Source of the DNA: Closterium sp. NIES-65
Taxonomy: Eukaryota > Streptophyta > Zygnematophyceae > Desmidiales > Closteriaceae
Assembly: GCA_948144175.1 (NCBI GenBank)
Contig: CANXME010002127.1
Coordinates: 2,852,001-2,916,000 of the forward strand
Length of the DNA stretch: 64,000 bases
Direction of reading: 5' to 3'
Below, piece by piece: positions 1 to 10,425 of this stretch. The notes under the pieces were generated by a model that made no database searches, was not told the origin of the DNA, and saw nothing but the letters and a program-made list of their open reading frames with translations. Made by a program: the position numbers and the translations under genes. How positions within the stretch are numbered: the first letter of the stretch is position 1; the number at the start of each line of letters is the position of its first letter.

Positions 1-966
1 TGGGGGAGTGAATGTGTGCATGGGGGAGTGAATGTGTGCATGGGGGAGTGAATGTGTGCATGGGGGAGTGAATGTGTGCATGGGGGAGTGAATGTGTGCA
101 TGGGGGAGTGAATGTGTGCATGGGGGAGTGAATGTGTGCATGGGGGAGTGAATGTGTGCATGGGGGAGTGAATGTGTGCATGGGGGAGTGAATGTGTGCA
201 TGGGGGAGTGAATGTGTGCATGGGGGAGTGAATGTGTGCATGGGGGAGTGAATGTGTGCATGGGGGAGTGAATGTGTGCATGGGGGAGTGAATTTGTGCA
301 TGAGGGAGTGAATGTGTGCATGGGGGAGTGAATGTGTGCATGGGGGAGTGAATGTGTGCATGAGGGAGTGAATGTGTGCATGGGGGAGTGAATGTGTTCA
401 TGAGGGAGTGAATGTGTGCATGGGGGAGTGAATGTGTGCATGGGGGAGTGAATGTGTGCATGGGGGAGTGAATGTGTGCATGGGGGAGTGAATGTGTGCA
501 TGGGGGAGTGAATGTGTGCATGGGGGAGTGAATGTGTGCATGGGGGAGTGAATGTGTGCATGAGGGAGTGAATGTGTGCATGGGGGAGTGAATGTGTGCA
601 TGGGGGAGTGAATGTGTGCATGGGGGAGTGAATGTGTGCATGGGGGAGTGAATGTGTGCATGGGGGAGTGAATGTGTGCATGGGGGAGTGAATGTGTGCA
701 TGGGGGAGTGAATGTGTGCATGGGGGAGTGAATGTGTGCATGGGGGAGTGAATGTGTGCATGGGGGAGTGAATGTGTGCATGGGGGAGTGAATGTGTGCA
801 TGAGGGAGTGAATGTGTGCATGGGGGAGTGAATGTGTGAATGAGGGAGTGAATGTGTGCATGGGGGAGTGAATGTGTGCATGGGGGAGTGAATGTGTGCA
901 TGGGGGAGTGAATGTGTGCATGGGGGAGTGAATGTGTGCATGAGGGAGTGAATGTGTGCATGGGGG
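1..966. repeat. 20-bp minisatellite array
   Basis: About 48 head-to-tail copies of a 20-bp unit, tgggggagtgaatgtgtgca, starting at the first base of the window, so the left end is not seen. Copies are nearly identical; the commonest variant is tgagggagtg, and single changes occur at a few units (for example gtgttca near 395 and gtgtgaa near 835). One strand is G-rich with runs of five G per unit. Because 20 is not a multiple of 3, the long open frames across it on the minus strand (His/Pro/Thr-rich) are a by-product of the repeat and not a gene. Confidence 0.97.
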
Positions 967-1342
967 TTTTCACATCTCTCATCTGTCCCTCCTCACACCT
1001 CTATCTTGCTCACTCCCCCCTTGCACATCTCTCCCTCTTACACCTCCTCCCTCTCATCTGTCCCCCTCCGTTCTCCTTGCGTGCAAAGGAGTGCCTCCTG
1101 ACAGTGATGGCTGGTGGAGTGATGCGGTCGGCACCTCCATCGCTCCATCCTCATCCACTCTCTCACACCTCTCTCTCCTCACGCCTTCTTCCTGTTCCGC
1201 TTTCCCCCTCCCAAACCTCCTCGCCTGCAGCATTGGAGCGCCTCAAGGCAGTGGTGGGGGAGGAGGAGCGAAGAGGCAAGTGATGACATTGATGCTCCTC
1301 GTTTGGACAGCTGTAGCACCTTCTGTCTCAATATATCTCATA
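967..1342. other. Pyrimidine-rich spacer, no gene seen
   Basis: C/T-rich stretch (many ctccctc and cctcctc runs on the plus strand) joining the minisatellite to the MITE. Short overlapping open frames exist but have biased composition and no recognisable domain. Confidence 0.6.
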
Positions 1343-1836
1343 CCGTATCACCCCGGATAAAAGCGCAGGTGCGCTTATAATAAAACAGTGTTTTTTAGGG
1401 GGGTGCTTTTCGAATTGAGTCATTTTTATAAATGCATGCGCTTATATAATGACATATACAAATTTATGATTTTAAGACACTAAATTGCATATTTCACTCT
1501 TGCCCTTTCAACCAAGGAAACATTTCGCGTCACAAAACAGAATCGCGTGCAAGCTATTCCCTTCCAGCACACAGGGGACAAGATGCGACACTTTGCAGTC
1601 ATGCCAGCACATCCTAACTGGACGCGCAGCCAGCCAGGTCTTCGAGAGTCAAGCTTGCTCTCGCTTCAAAAATGAAATTTGCTACCGTTTTGAACAGAAA
1701 TTTTATTTTAAAAATGTACATGCGCTTATAATAAGTTAAGTTTTCAAAGGGGGTGCGCTTATAATTGAGGATCGGCCATAGGCGCATTGCTCCAGATAGA
1801 AGCGCATGCGCTGCGCTTTTATCCGGGGTGATACGG
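1343..1836. mobile_element. MITE, Tc1/mariner-pogo-like, 494 bp
   Basis: Terminal inverted repeats match perfectly for 26 bp, beginning CCGTATCACCCCGGA at 1343 and its reverse complement ending at 1836. Each end is flanked by TA (1341-1342 and 1837-1838), the target duplication of Tc1/mariner/pogo transposons. Subterminal copies of a gtgcgcttataat motif face each other (about 1369 and 1754), a layout common in pogo-type elements. No transposase is encoded, so it is non-autonomous. Superfamily is inferred from the TA site and end structure only. Confidence 0.85.
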
Positions 1837-2517
1837 TATCAGTGGCTTGATCACCTGCCTGCCACTTGCACTTGTTGAGTTTGTTGAAGTGGTTACCGTA
1901 CCGTACATGGATTGTGAAGCCACTAACCAGAACCAACTCCCACTAGCGTGACATGCAACCCCTGGGCAAATCTTAAAGCTCGCGGCCGCTGGGCAAGACT
2001 ACTAATCTCGCTCAGCTGCTGTTTGGGTGCTGTGAGTTGGCGAATGTTGGGTTACAGTAGGTACGAATAAATCTGATTAATCGAGGCCAAACTCACTGCA
2101 CAAACTTCAAGTTTCATTGTTTCTCAATTTGGGAGTCTCGGACCCCGACAGAATGTTGGCCCTGGGTTTGCCAACTCAGCGAGTGTTGCGAGAACTTGTG
2201 CAAAATAAGTCAACCCCAAAATCTCGACTTTGTGTTCACCTCCCAAACCACCAGCCCCAACCCTTGCGCAAGATTACTAATATTGCGCAATTTGGGCCTT
2301 CAGCTGTATTATATGAAGCAAAGCCCTGAGTGCTTTAGGTCGTTTTACTTTCATATTGAAGGCCACTGATAGCAAGCGATTAACAAATCACTGTATCCAG
2401 CTACAATTGTAGCCTTTATTTGAGCCAGCTTCAAATTCAGAGATGCAGTCGAATAATGGTGCCGAACACATAATCAAGACATTGGGTGAGAGGCAATAAG
2501 TCTGGGCCTGTAAGCGG
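1837..2517. other. Spacer downstream of the reductase gene
   Basis: Moderate-GC sequence with no recognisable domain in any frame. It lies 3' of the last exon of the hydroxypyruvate reductase remnant, so it should include that gene's former 3' untranslated region, but no clear polyadenylation signal can be assigned. Confidence 0.5.
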
Positions 2518-2549
2518 TCACAACTTGGAAGGAGTGATTGTGGGCAGAC
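2518..2549 (-). other. HPR1: Last exon of the reductase, with peroxisomal targeting signal
   Basis: A 32-bp terminal exon after a CAG acceptor encodes LPTITPSKL and a TGA stop. The Ser-Lys-Leu end is a canonical type 1 peroxisomal targeting signal, as in land-plant HPR1. It joins in phase with the exon ending at 2777, but only if that intron starts with GC (CTAG|GCGCGT) instead of GT. Confidence 0.7.
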
Positions 2550-2776
2550 CTGGGAGATGCACAGGGAAGGGGGGTGAAGGGGGAGAGGCAGAGGGGAGAA
2601 AGGAGAGGGCAGGGGAGGGAGACGGGAGAAAAGGGAGAGGGGAAGAAAGAAAGGGGGAAAGGGGGAAAGGGGGTTGAGGAGAGTTGAGAGGTGTGGTCGA
2701 GGTGAGGAATGATGGTGGGGGCTGAAGGATCATGAATAAAATAACAAAAAGCACACGCCAAGCAGCAAACACGCGC

Positions 2777-3118
2777 CTAGCTGCATGGCGTTGACGATGC
2801 TGGGGCACACCTTGGGGGGTGGGCTGGTGGGGTCGAGGAAGGGCAGCACGTCGTTGGGGTTGTGCCACATGGGGTAGCCCTGTAGCTTCGCCTGGAGGGG
2901 AGCGTAGAGGGGAGGGAGGAGAAGGGGGGTGTTGGACGAGCAATATGGGCACACCATTGGTGTTGTGCCACACATGGTGCCTCTGTAGCTTCCCCTGGGG
3001 GAGCACAGAGACTGTGTGGGTGGGGGAGCAGTGTTGAGGGAGGGAAGAAGGGAAGGGGGCATCAAGGCAGTGTTGCTGGGCCGGGTTGTGCCACACGGGA
3101 GATCCCTGCAGCTTTGGA
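2777..3118 (-). repeat. Triplicated penultimate reductase exon
   Basis: The full exon at 2777-2891 (AKLQGYPMWHNPNDVLPFLD) is preceded on the minus strand by two degenerate copies. One lies at about 2925-2994 (GKLQRHHVWHNTNGVP, still behind a CAG acceptor). The other is at about 3058-3118 (PKLQGSPVWHNPAQ, acceptor lost). Each copy aligns around the KLQ..xxWHN core. Only the copy nearest the 3' end keeps the whole exon. Confidence 0.75.
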
Positions 3119-3833
3119 TAGAAGTACATAGTGAGTCGGGGGGGAGGAGTGATAGGTGTGGGTGAGGGGGAAGGGTAACGAAGGCATTGGAGCCAATCAA
3201 GACAGCTGTGTGATGGATGGGATGGGGGGGGGGTAGACACCCGGTTGTTGAAGCAGAAAGTGGCTTCGGGATGAAAAGCTGGACAGAGAAACTCACGGCG
3301 ACGTTGAGAGCAGCGAGGGCAGCCATGCCGGCGTGCATCCACTGCGAGGCGGAGGCGATGTGCGGCACAACCACCACGTTGGCCAATCAGTGGCTCATCA
3401 GCGTCTCTTCCTGATGCCGGGAGGCATAGAGAAGGGTGGGATCAGTGTTGGCACACAGAATCGGGTGAGATTCCACGTATGGGCCTAAGGGGTTGCATTG
3501 TCTGGCTCCATCAGGAAGGGTGGGAGGGGAGGCGAGGGGAGATAGGCATCGGGTGGAGGGCGGGCGGCGCTATGCATCGGGTGGAGGGCGGGCGGCGCTA
3601 CGCATCGGGTAAGTGAGGGGCGAATGCCTGGAATAGGATGCCAGCTGCTCCGTTGAACAGCTGGCGAACTGATCTCGATCACGAGAGGAGTGATGGATCG
3701 CTGCACACACACTCCTCGACGCTGAGAGCAGCTCTGAAGGCGGGGTTGGCCTTGAGGTGCCTCACCAGTGCCACCTCGTCCACCACCGAACCCCTGCTGC
3801 AGTTCACCATTATGGCGTCCTTTAAGAGGGGAG

Positions 3834-4036
3834 TGTTAGAATATATCTGTAACTGCTTGTAGCTGTAGTTAGTGTATTTATTGCTTGATTGTTGGTGGTG
3901 CACCTCTTGTGCTTGTTCTCTCACTTATATGTTCTTTGTTTGTTATAGTGAACCCCTCTTTTCTCCTTACCAACTCTCTCGACCTTCTGGCCTAGGCTAC
4001 TAAGCCTAGGCCCTAATACATTCTCCTTCTTTCAAC
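3834..4036 (+). repeat. N1 5' LTR
   Basis: 203 bp, TG...CA ends; nearly identical to the copy at 6418-6621, with scattered substitutions such as gaatatatc versus gaatgtatc. Confidence 0.93.
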
Positions 4037-5069
4037 ATGGTATTCAGAGCAGGTACCTTCCTGCTGCCTTGCTTAACGGGCCCACCAATTTGCTTCCGCT
4101 GCCTATCGTCCTGCCGCGCGCCTCGGGCGCGCGGCGTATTTTTCTCGCCGTGTGCTCGGGGCGCACGGCGGTTTTCTGCCCGCCGTGCGCCCTGGGCGCG
4201 CGGCGTCTTCCTGCCCCGCGCGCGGCCTGCCTTCACGCCGCATGCGCGCATGCCTCACGTCCACGCGCGGGCCTGTTTTGCCCGCCCGTACCCTCCACTT
4301 CGCGGCGCCCTGCGAGGCGCCGCTCCTGCTCGTCACGACGCACCTGCGAGACCCGGGCGTCGCCGCTCTTGCTCGTCGCGACGCCCCTGCAGGACCCGCG
4401 CGGCGTCGCCCTGCTCGTCGCGATGCCTCTGCGGGACCCGCGGGGCGTCGCCACTGCTCGTCGCGGCGCCTCCTGGACGCCGCCCCTGCTCGTCGCGGCG
4501 CCACTGGGGCGTCGCCCTTGCTCGTCGCGGCGCCCCTTGGGCGCCGTCCCTGCTCGTCGCGGCGCCCCTTGGGCGCTGTCCCTGCTCGTCGCGGCGTCCT
4601 CCCCCCTGGCCACCGCCTCTGCACCTGCGCTCGCGCCAGCTTTGCAGCCGCGCGCGGGCCTGCCATGCACCAGCGCCGCCCCTGGAGCAGCTGCCCCTGG
4701 ACCCTGGACCAGCCGCCGCCGCCCCTGGAGCAGTCGCCCTTGGACCCAGAGCAGCCGCCCCTGGCCCCTGGAGCAGCAGCCCCCGGTGCAGCCGCCCCTG
4801 GACCTCCGCAGCCGCCCTTGGCCCCTGGTGCAGCCGCCCCTGTTGCAGCCGCCCCTGGACCCAGAGCACCTGCCCCTGGCCCCTGGAGCAGCTGCCCCTG
4901 GTGAAGCCGCCCCTGGACCTCAGCAGCCGCCCCTGGACCCCGCGGCTCCGACCCTGCAGCAGCCCTCAATGCCGCCGCAGGGACCCCGCGAGCCGCCCCA
5001 GCAGCAGCCCACGGCGCCGACCCTGCAGCTGCATGCGCCGCCGCTCCTGGACTCGGTACGGCTGCCTCC

Positions 5070-5945
5070 CTGTGCTGCCCGTTGCTGCCCGTGCCTGTGC
5101 TGCCTGTTGCCGCCCGTTGCTGCCCGTGCCTGTGCCGCCTGTTGCCGCCCGTTGCTGCCCGTGCCTGTGCCGCCTGTTGCCGCCCGTTGCTGCCCGTGCG
5201 TGTGCTGCCCGTGCTGCCCGTTGCTGCCCGTGCCTGTGCTGCCCATTGCCGCCCGTTGCTGCCTTTGCCTGTGCTGCCTGTTGCCGCCCGTTGCTGCCTG
5301 TGCCTGTGCTGCCTGTTGCCGCCCGTTGCTGCCCGTGCCTGTGCTGCCCGTTGCCGCCCGTTGCTGCCCGTGCCTGTGCTGCCCGTTGCCGCCCGTTGCT
5401 GCCCGTGCCTGTGCTGCCTGCTGCCGCCCGTTGCTGCCTGTGCCTGTGCTGCCCGTTGCTGCCTGTTGCTGCCCGTGCCTGTGCCGCCCGTTGCCGCCTG
5501 TTGCTGCCCGTGCCTGTGCTGCCCGTTGCCACCTGTTGCTGCCTGTGCCTGTGCTGCCTGTTGCCGCCCGTTGCTGCCCGTGCCTGTGCTGCCCGTTGCC
5601 GCCCGTTGCTGCCCGTGCCTGTGCTGCCCGTTGCCGCCCGTTGCTGCCCGTGCCTGTGCTGCCCGTTGCCGCCCGTTGCTGCCCGTGCCTGTGCTGCCTG
5701 CTGCCGCCCGTTGCTGCCTGTGCCTGTGCTGCCCGTGCCTGTGCCGCCCGTTGCCGCCCGTTGCCGCCCGTGCCTGTGCTGCCCGTTGCCACCTGTTGCT
5801 GCCCGTGCCTGTGCTGCCTGTTGCCGCCCGTTGCTGCCCGTGCCTGTGCTGCCCGTTGCCGCCCGTTGCTGCCCGTGCCTGTGCTGCCCGTTGCCGCCCT
5901 TTGCTGCCCGTGCCTGTGCTGCTTGTTGCCGCCCGTTGCTGCCCC
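5070..5945 (+). repeat. 35-bp tandem array inside N1
   Basis: About 25 copies of a 35-bp unit made of sub-blocks gttgccgccc, gttgctgccc and gtgcctgtgctgccc. Since 35 is not a multiple of 3, the translated frame repeats every 35 residues, and all three plus frames stay open with Cys/Pro/Ala/Val-rich peptides. Composition and multi-frame openness argue against a protein product. Confidence 0.9.
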
Positions 5946-6417
5946 TGCTCTGCTCCGCGCTGTTGCCCTGCACGCGCGGCTGCCCTGCCCTGCTCCGCGC
6001 TGTTGCCCTGCACGCGCGGCTGCCCTGCCTGTGCCTATGCTGCCCCTGCTCTTCCCCCTCCCCCTTCTTCGTCTCCCTGCTGCGCGTGCAGCCATGGAAC
6101 GGAGGCTATGGGGGTGGCGGGTATGGGGGTGATGGGTGTGTGTGATCCCCTTCCCCTCCTCCTCCTTTCTCTCCCACTGCTGCAGCTGCCGCTGGGGGGG
6201 GGTGGGTGTGAGGGTGTGGGGGAGCTGGGGGAGAGGTGCTAGGGCTGTCGAGGAGTGTGGAAGGGGGATTTGGAGGACTGGGGAAGGTTCCAGGAAGCAG
6301 CCGCCCCGGAGCCAGCAACTTCACCTGCCAGCATGGTTATTTGGCTTTACTCTGCTTGGTGTACCCATTCATGAGGTGTTGTTGCACAGACTCCTACTGC
6401 AGGCAGTTATGGGGGAG

Positions 6418-6621
6418 TGTTAGAATGTATCTGTAACTGCCTGTAGCTGTAGTTAGTGTAGTTATTGCTTCATTGTTGGTGGTGCACCTCTTGTGCTTGT
6501 TCTCTCACTTATATGTTCCTTGTTTGCTATAGTGAACCCCTCTTTTCTCCTTACCAACTCTCTCGACCTTCTAGCCTAGGCTACTAGGCCTAGGCCCTAA
6601 TACATTCTCCTTCTTTCAACA
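6418..6621 (+). repeat. N1 3' LTR
   Basis: 204 bp, TG...CA ends, followed directly by the target duplication GGGAG. Confidence 0.93.
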
Positions 6622-7375
6622 GGGAGAGAGGTATAGAGGGGAATGAGAGAGGCGGTGAAACGGGTCTGAGGGAAAGGCATGGAGGGGAAGAAGGGGGGTT
6701 GGTACAACAAGATTCAGTGGGACGTGATTTAATCAGGACGATGTGGGATTGCTTAGGGATCAACAAGGAAAGGGTTTTTAGAGAAGATACTAAGTGCGTG
6801 TTATGCAAGTTAGCATGGAAAGCACATACGAGAGTTGATTGCATGGCAGTGTGCCTTCTTCATCATATTGAGCCGTCTCTCATCCAGCAGGTGGAAGGTG
6901 GTCTTATCAAGTACAGGGTGTAGAGATACCTGGAGGGTTAGATAGACGAAGAATAGTAGGTTGGGACGGGCTGGTTCAGATTAGAATCATGTATGCATGC
7001 AACATTCTTCTGCGCCTACATGCTAGTCAAGTCATCCGAGCCAATGCTCTTGTCCATCCACAACAACGATAGGTTGCACCATCACACAGTGTATACACGT
7101 CAGCAGCTTACCACGTCAGCAGCTTGCAGCACCTCCTCAGGATTGGATGCCCTGCGCCATGTCACGGGTGGCTCGCCCTGTGATTGGAGGAAGTGGGAGT
7201 AGGTTGGCAGAAGATGGGGAAAGCGTGGGGCGAGGGAGAAAGGGGAGTGTGGATAGGATGTCGCTGTGTGTGAGAGGGGTGAGTAAGAGTGAGTATGGTG
7301 TTTTGAGACCCAATGGGGTGTTGCAGTGACACTCCCCTCCCCTCCTCTCGCACGCTCACCCTGCTTTTTCTCCGC

Positions 7376-7612
7376 ACCAGCAACACTCTTGTGCAGGCGA
7401 TTGAACTAGAGCAGGTCGAAATAAAGGATGTGCATCTTGAAGCCCTCAGCCTTCCTTTCCCTCAGCTTTCACATGCCACTCCTCACTCTCCACTCGCCTC
7501 TCACTCGCCCCGCGCCTCCTACACACATCCCCCGCTCACAAGAAACACTCTCTTCTAGCCGCTTGGACTAGTACAGGTCGCAGTAGATGAGGTTCATTTT
7601 GAAGCCCTCCAC
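7376..7612 (-). repeat. Duplicated EGFKM exon of the reductase
   Basis: The exon beginning at 7612 reads VEGFKMNLIYCDLY, a TAG stop, then SKRLEESV. A second copy beginning at 7450, also behind an AG acceptor, reads AEGFKMHILYFDLL, a TAG stop, then FNRLHKSV. Both carry the stop at the same codon (7568-7570 and 7406-7408), where plant HPR1 has glutamine. The stop therefore probably predates the duplication. Confidence 0.75.
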
Positions 7613-8139
7613 CTGCCAGGGAGGTTGGGACAGGGGGGGGGGGGAGGGAGGCGAGAGGGAAGTAGGAGGGTTGTTTACCAAAGAGAAACATACAAATAGT
7701 TTTTATCATGTATATAATTTCTTGTCAATAGGGAGGGAATTTTGGGGGAACGCAGAAGGGTTTTTGCATTTTTTTGTCTAGCCCATCCACATGGGGGCCA
7801 TTTAGACTGAAGCTCCATGGTGAGTGCTGCTGGATATGCAGCAACGGTGAGTTGAGGGCCACAGGAGCCAAGGTTGCTCTCCCATGCGCTGCTGCACCCT
7901 ACAAGACAAAGAACAACCACATCTCACGCCCCCCCTATCGCCGAGTCATCTGCTGCTACCTTCCACCATCCACATCCCACCATGGCCCCCCATCAACCCA
8001 TCCCTCCATCCATCACCCTATCCCCTCGATCCCCCATCAACCCATCCCTCCATCCATCACCCTATCCCCTCGATTTATCCCCTCGATCCCCCATCGACTC
8101 ATCGCCCATTCCTCCAACCCCCCCACCCCCCCATCGCAC

Positions 8140-8557
8140 CATCATGCGTGCATAGGCGCTGCCAATGCGCCCCGCGCTAATGATGCCCACCGTCTGCACC
8201 TTGAGCAGATTGCTGATGAACCTGCCGTTGGGGGTGTGGGGAGTGGGGGAGGGGAGAGGGGAAAGAGGGGGGAGAAGGGGGTGGAAAGGGGAGATAAGAA
8301 CCAGACATTGCGCTGAATCGCCGATGATGCCCACCGTCTGCCCCTTGGCAGATTGCCTATGAACCATCACCGGGGAGAGTGGGGAAAAAGAGGGAGAGAG
8401 GGGTGGGTTGGGGTGGGGGGGGGGGGGGAAATGGGGGGAGTAGGGAGGTGGGAGAGAGGGGAGTGGGAAAAGGAGGGGGGAGAGAGGGGGGTGGAAGGGA
8501 GGGGGGACAAGGGTCAGGCAATGCGCTATTTGGCCACCTAAACAGGTTGTAGATGAA
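8140..8557 (-). repeat. Triplicated Rossmann-motif exon of the reductase
   Basis: The intact exon 8140-8221 (FISNLLKVQTVGIISAGRIG) is preceded on the minus strand by two partial copies. One at about 8297-8364 keeps the nucleotides for FIGNLPRG and a GGGCATCATCGGCG core, now in a broken frame. The other, at about 8515-8557, reads FIYNLFRWPNSALPD. Both lack the AG acceptor present on the intact copy. The two partial copies share a tail (AGCGCAATGTCTG and AGCGCATTGCCTG) that the intact copy lacks. Confidence 0.65.
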
Positions 8558-9688
8558 CGTGAGAAAGAGGTAGGTAGGAGGAGGGACAGTGTGGAGCAAT
8601 GACGCCCACACGGCATGCTGCAAGAGCACAGTACAATGCAGCGATCTTCTTTTGCCACTCACATACTGGGCAGTTAACACCCCAAGCACCCCCATCCCTA
8701 CTGCCAACCCCGCCATGCTCCTCCCCCCCCATCTGAGACTCACATGGTGGGCAGCCACCCGTCGTATTTCCCTGCGCGCATGAAGTAATCCGCCTCCACC
8801 ACGCGTCGCGCTGCCGCCAGCATCAGCGAAGCCGCCAGCTCCGCAGTCGTCTCAGTGAGCACGCCCTAAGGGGGAGGAGGGAGAGGGGGAGGGTGAGGAG
8901 GAGGGGGAGGGAAGGAAGGGGAGGGGTGGATACGGAGGGTGGGAATGCGCTGAGGCTAGGCTCCGTTTTCCACGCCTCGCCAGGCAAGCTCTCGTGTATG
9001 GCCACCACTCCTGCCATGCAAGGAAAAAGCATAATGTGACTCCTTTCTCACTGCCTCCCATCCAGATCCCTCTTTCTTTTGCGTCTCCCTTGCCCCTCTC
9101 ATGCCCTTCCCTTGCTAGTCCCTTTCCCTCCCCTTATTGTGATGCTGCTGCGGCTCATCACCAACTGGTGCCGCCAGGAAAATTGTCAAGAGAGCACAGA
9201 CGGACCACTCACGGGCGTGTTGCCGACATTTATGCTGTGCTTCGTAGCTGTGTCCATGTCGATGTTGTTGTACCCCACCGCCATGTTGTTGTGCGCCCGC
9301 CCACCCGCGCGTGCCAGCGCTGCGAACAGCCGCTCGCCCCACTCCTCCGTCAGCTGGAGGGACACACGAGTGGGCGAGGGGGTAGCGGGGAGGAGAGAAG
9401 GGGGAACAGGAGCTTGGTTTGGGGTGTTGGGCATGTTAAAGGGGGGGATGGGAGGGGGAGGACGGATGGACTAGACCAATGAAAGAAGCTGCTATAGTTG
9501 GCACCTTGTCGCTGTATGCAGGGAATCTACTCGCTATAGGCACCAGCTCTCTATATGCCCATGCTCCCTATGAGAACCTGCTCGCTGGATGCACCTGCTT
9601 GCTATAAGCACCTGCTTGCTGCACGCACCTGGTCTATGACGCCGTCGCATCTGCCGCCGATGAGCTACAGGATGTCGTTGTCACAAAA

Positions 9689-10425
9689 CTGTTCAGTTGT
9701 GAATCTGAGGAAGGTGTAAGCTTTCTGAGTCTGGGGGTGATTCATGCACACGCTGATTGGTGGGATGTCTACCGATGCACCCGACATGGCGAAACTTGTG
9801 TCAGCATGCTTTAAGGATGACATTGGAATGTTTGAAACACTCTTCATTTCGTGAACAAAATACAGCTCCTACTGTACCAGGGTGTAACGAATTACCATTC
9901 CTTTATCACGCAACATCACGTACAACACCAATGCTTCGCCTCATGCCTGGCATAGTTCAACGTTTTCTCCTTGTACTTCCATTATCGTTGTTGGAGTACG
10001 AAGAGAATTACTTAAGCATTCCCCAAGGTGCAGCAATATCGCACCTGCTACTGTCGAAACAGTACCTGTACCACTAGCGCATTAGCCCGTATAGGACCAC
10101 AGGTCACCAGTCGCAAGTCAACAGTCGCGACTATTGACCGACCTGGACCAAACGGTTGCCTGCGAGGAATTGCAACAGGCGTAACTGTCTCTACCATTAT
10201 TTGGTAACCAAAGGATCGTTAATAATATAGCGATGCTTTACAATTGATAAGGAAATGTACCCCTTATAGTATGTGGCTTGCTAGAATCTATATATTGCTT
10301 GTAAATGTTTTATTTTAAACAATCTTGTCATTTACATTCACTATGCAACAAGGTTCCTACAACAGGAAGACTTCCGCTATACACTCAGGCAAATCTATCA
10401 TTTCCAAAGGATCCTTATTCTAACA
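9689..10425. other. Spacer ending in a probable LTR edge
   Basis: No coding domain was recognised. The right end, ...cttattctaaca at about 10425, followed by tggtacgagagcaag, looks like the end of a 5' LTR next to the primer-binding site of the copia remnant P. The LTR start could not be located. Confidence 0.45.

Larger units (their letters stand above)
3834..6621 (+). mobile_element. N1: non-coding LTR retrotransposon in a reductase intron
   Basis: LTRs at 3834-4036 and 6418-6621 (about 204 bp, TGTTAGAA to CAACA) are flanked by the perfect 5-bp duplication GGGAG (3829-3833 and 6622-6626). The primer-binding site tggtattcagagc follows at 4037, and a short purine tract (gggggag) precedes the 3' LTR. 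The interior has no gag, protease, integrase, RT or RNase H; its long open frames are artefacts of GC-rich tandem repeats. It is homologous across its interior to N2 at 48019. Orientation is opposite to the reductase gene, and the insertion sits about ten bases before the acceptor of the exon at 3715-3819, inside its pyrimidine tract. Confidence 0.92.
2518..9688 (-). pseudogene. HPR1: Hydroxypyruvate reductase (peroxisomal, plant HPR1 type), decayed
   Basis: In photorespiration HPR1 reduces hydroxypyruvate to glycerate with NADH in the peroxisome; it belongs to the D-isomer 2-hydroxyacid dehydrogenases. Exons readable in order (minus strand): about 9629-9688 (LIGGRCDGVID), 9213-9353 (LTEEWGERLF to NVGNTP), 8744-8865 (GVLTETTAEL to WLPT), 8140-8221 (Rossmann GIISAGRIGSAYARMM), about 7541-7612 (VEGFKMNLIYCDLY), 7112 to about 7205 (GEPPVTWRRAS), 6855-6929 (VSLHPVLDKTTFHL), 3715-3819 (DAIMVNCSRGSVVDE), 3297-3410 (VVVVPHIASAS, carrying the catalytic His), 2777-2891, 2518-2549. 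Junction phases agree for most pairs. Decay: in-frame stops at 9665-9667, 7568-7570 and 3387-3389, a missing acceptor near 7205, two introns beginning GC, and an LTR element at 3834-6621. N-terminal exons upstream of 9688 were not found. Confidence 0.8.

Noticed and set aside
1..966. CRISPR array
   Set aside because: Units are contiguous without spacers, and the sequence is eukaryotic.
398..982. Minus-strand 194-residue His/Pro/Thr-rich protein
   Set aside because: It is the translation of the 20-bp minisatellite.
4037..6145. A 702-codon open frame and overlapping long frames on both strands inside N1
   Set aside because: All frames are open together because of GC-rich tandem repeats with no stop-forming units. 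There is no domain, and the peptide repeats with the 35-bp DNA period.
7541..7612. TAG as a recoded sense codon in this organism
   Set aside because: The reductase also has a TGA stop and lost splice signals, and the retroelement TAG codons are polymorphic with CAG between copies, so ordinary nonsense changes explain the data better.
8823..9061. Minus-strand Pro/Ser/Leu-rich frames next to the reductase exons
   Set aside because: They are intron translations in the wrong frame; the conserved reductase peptide at 8744-8865 is in a different frame.
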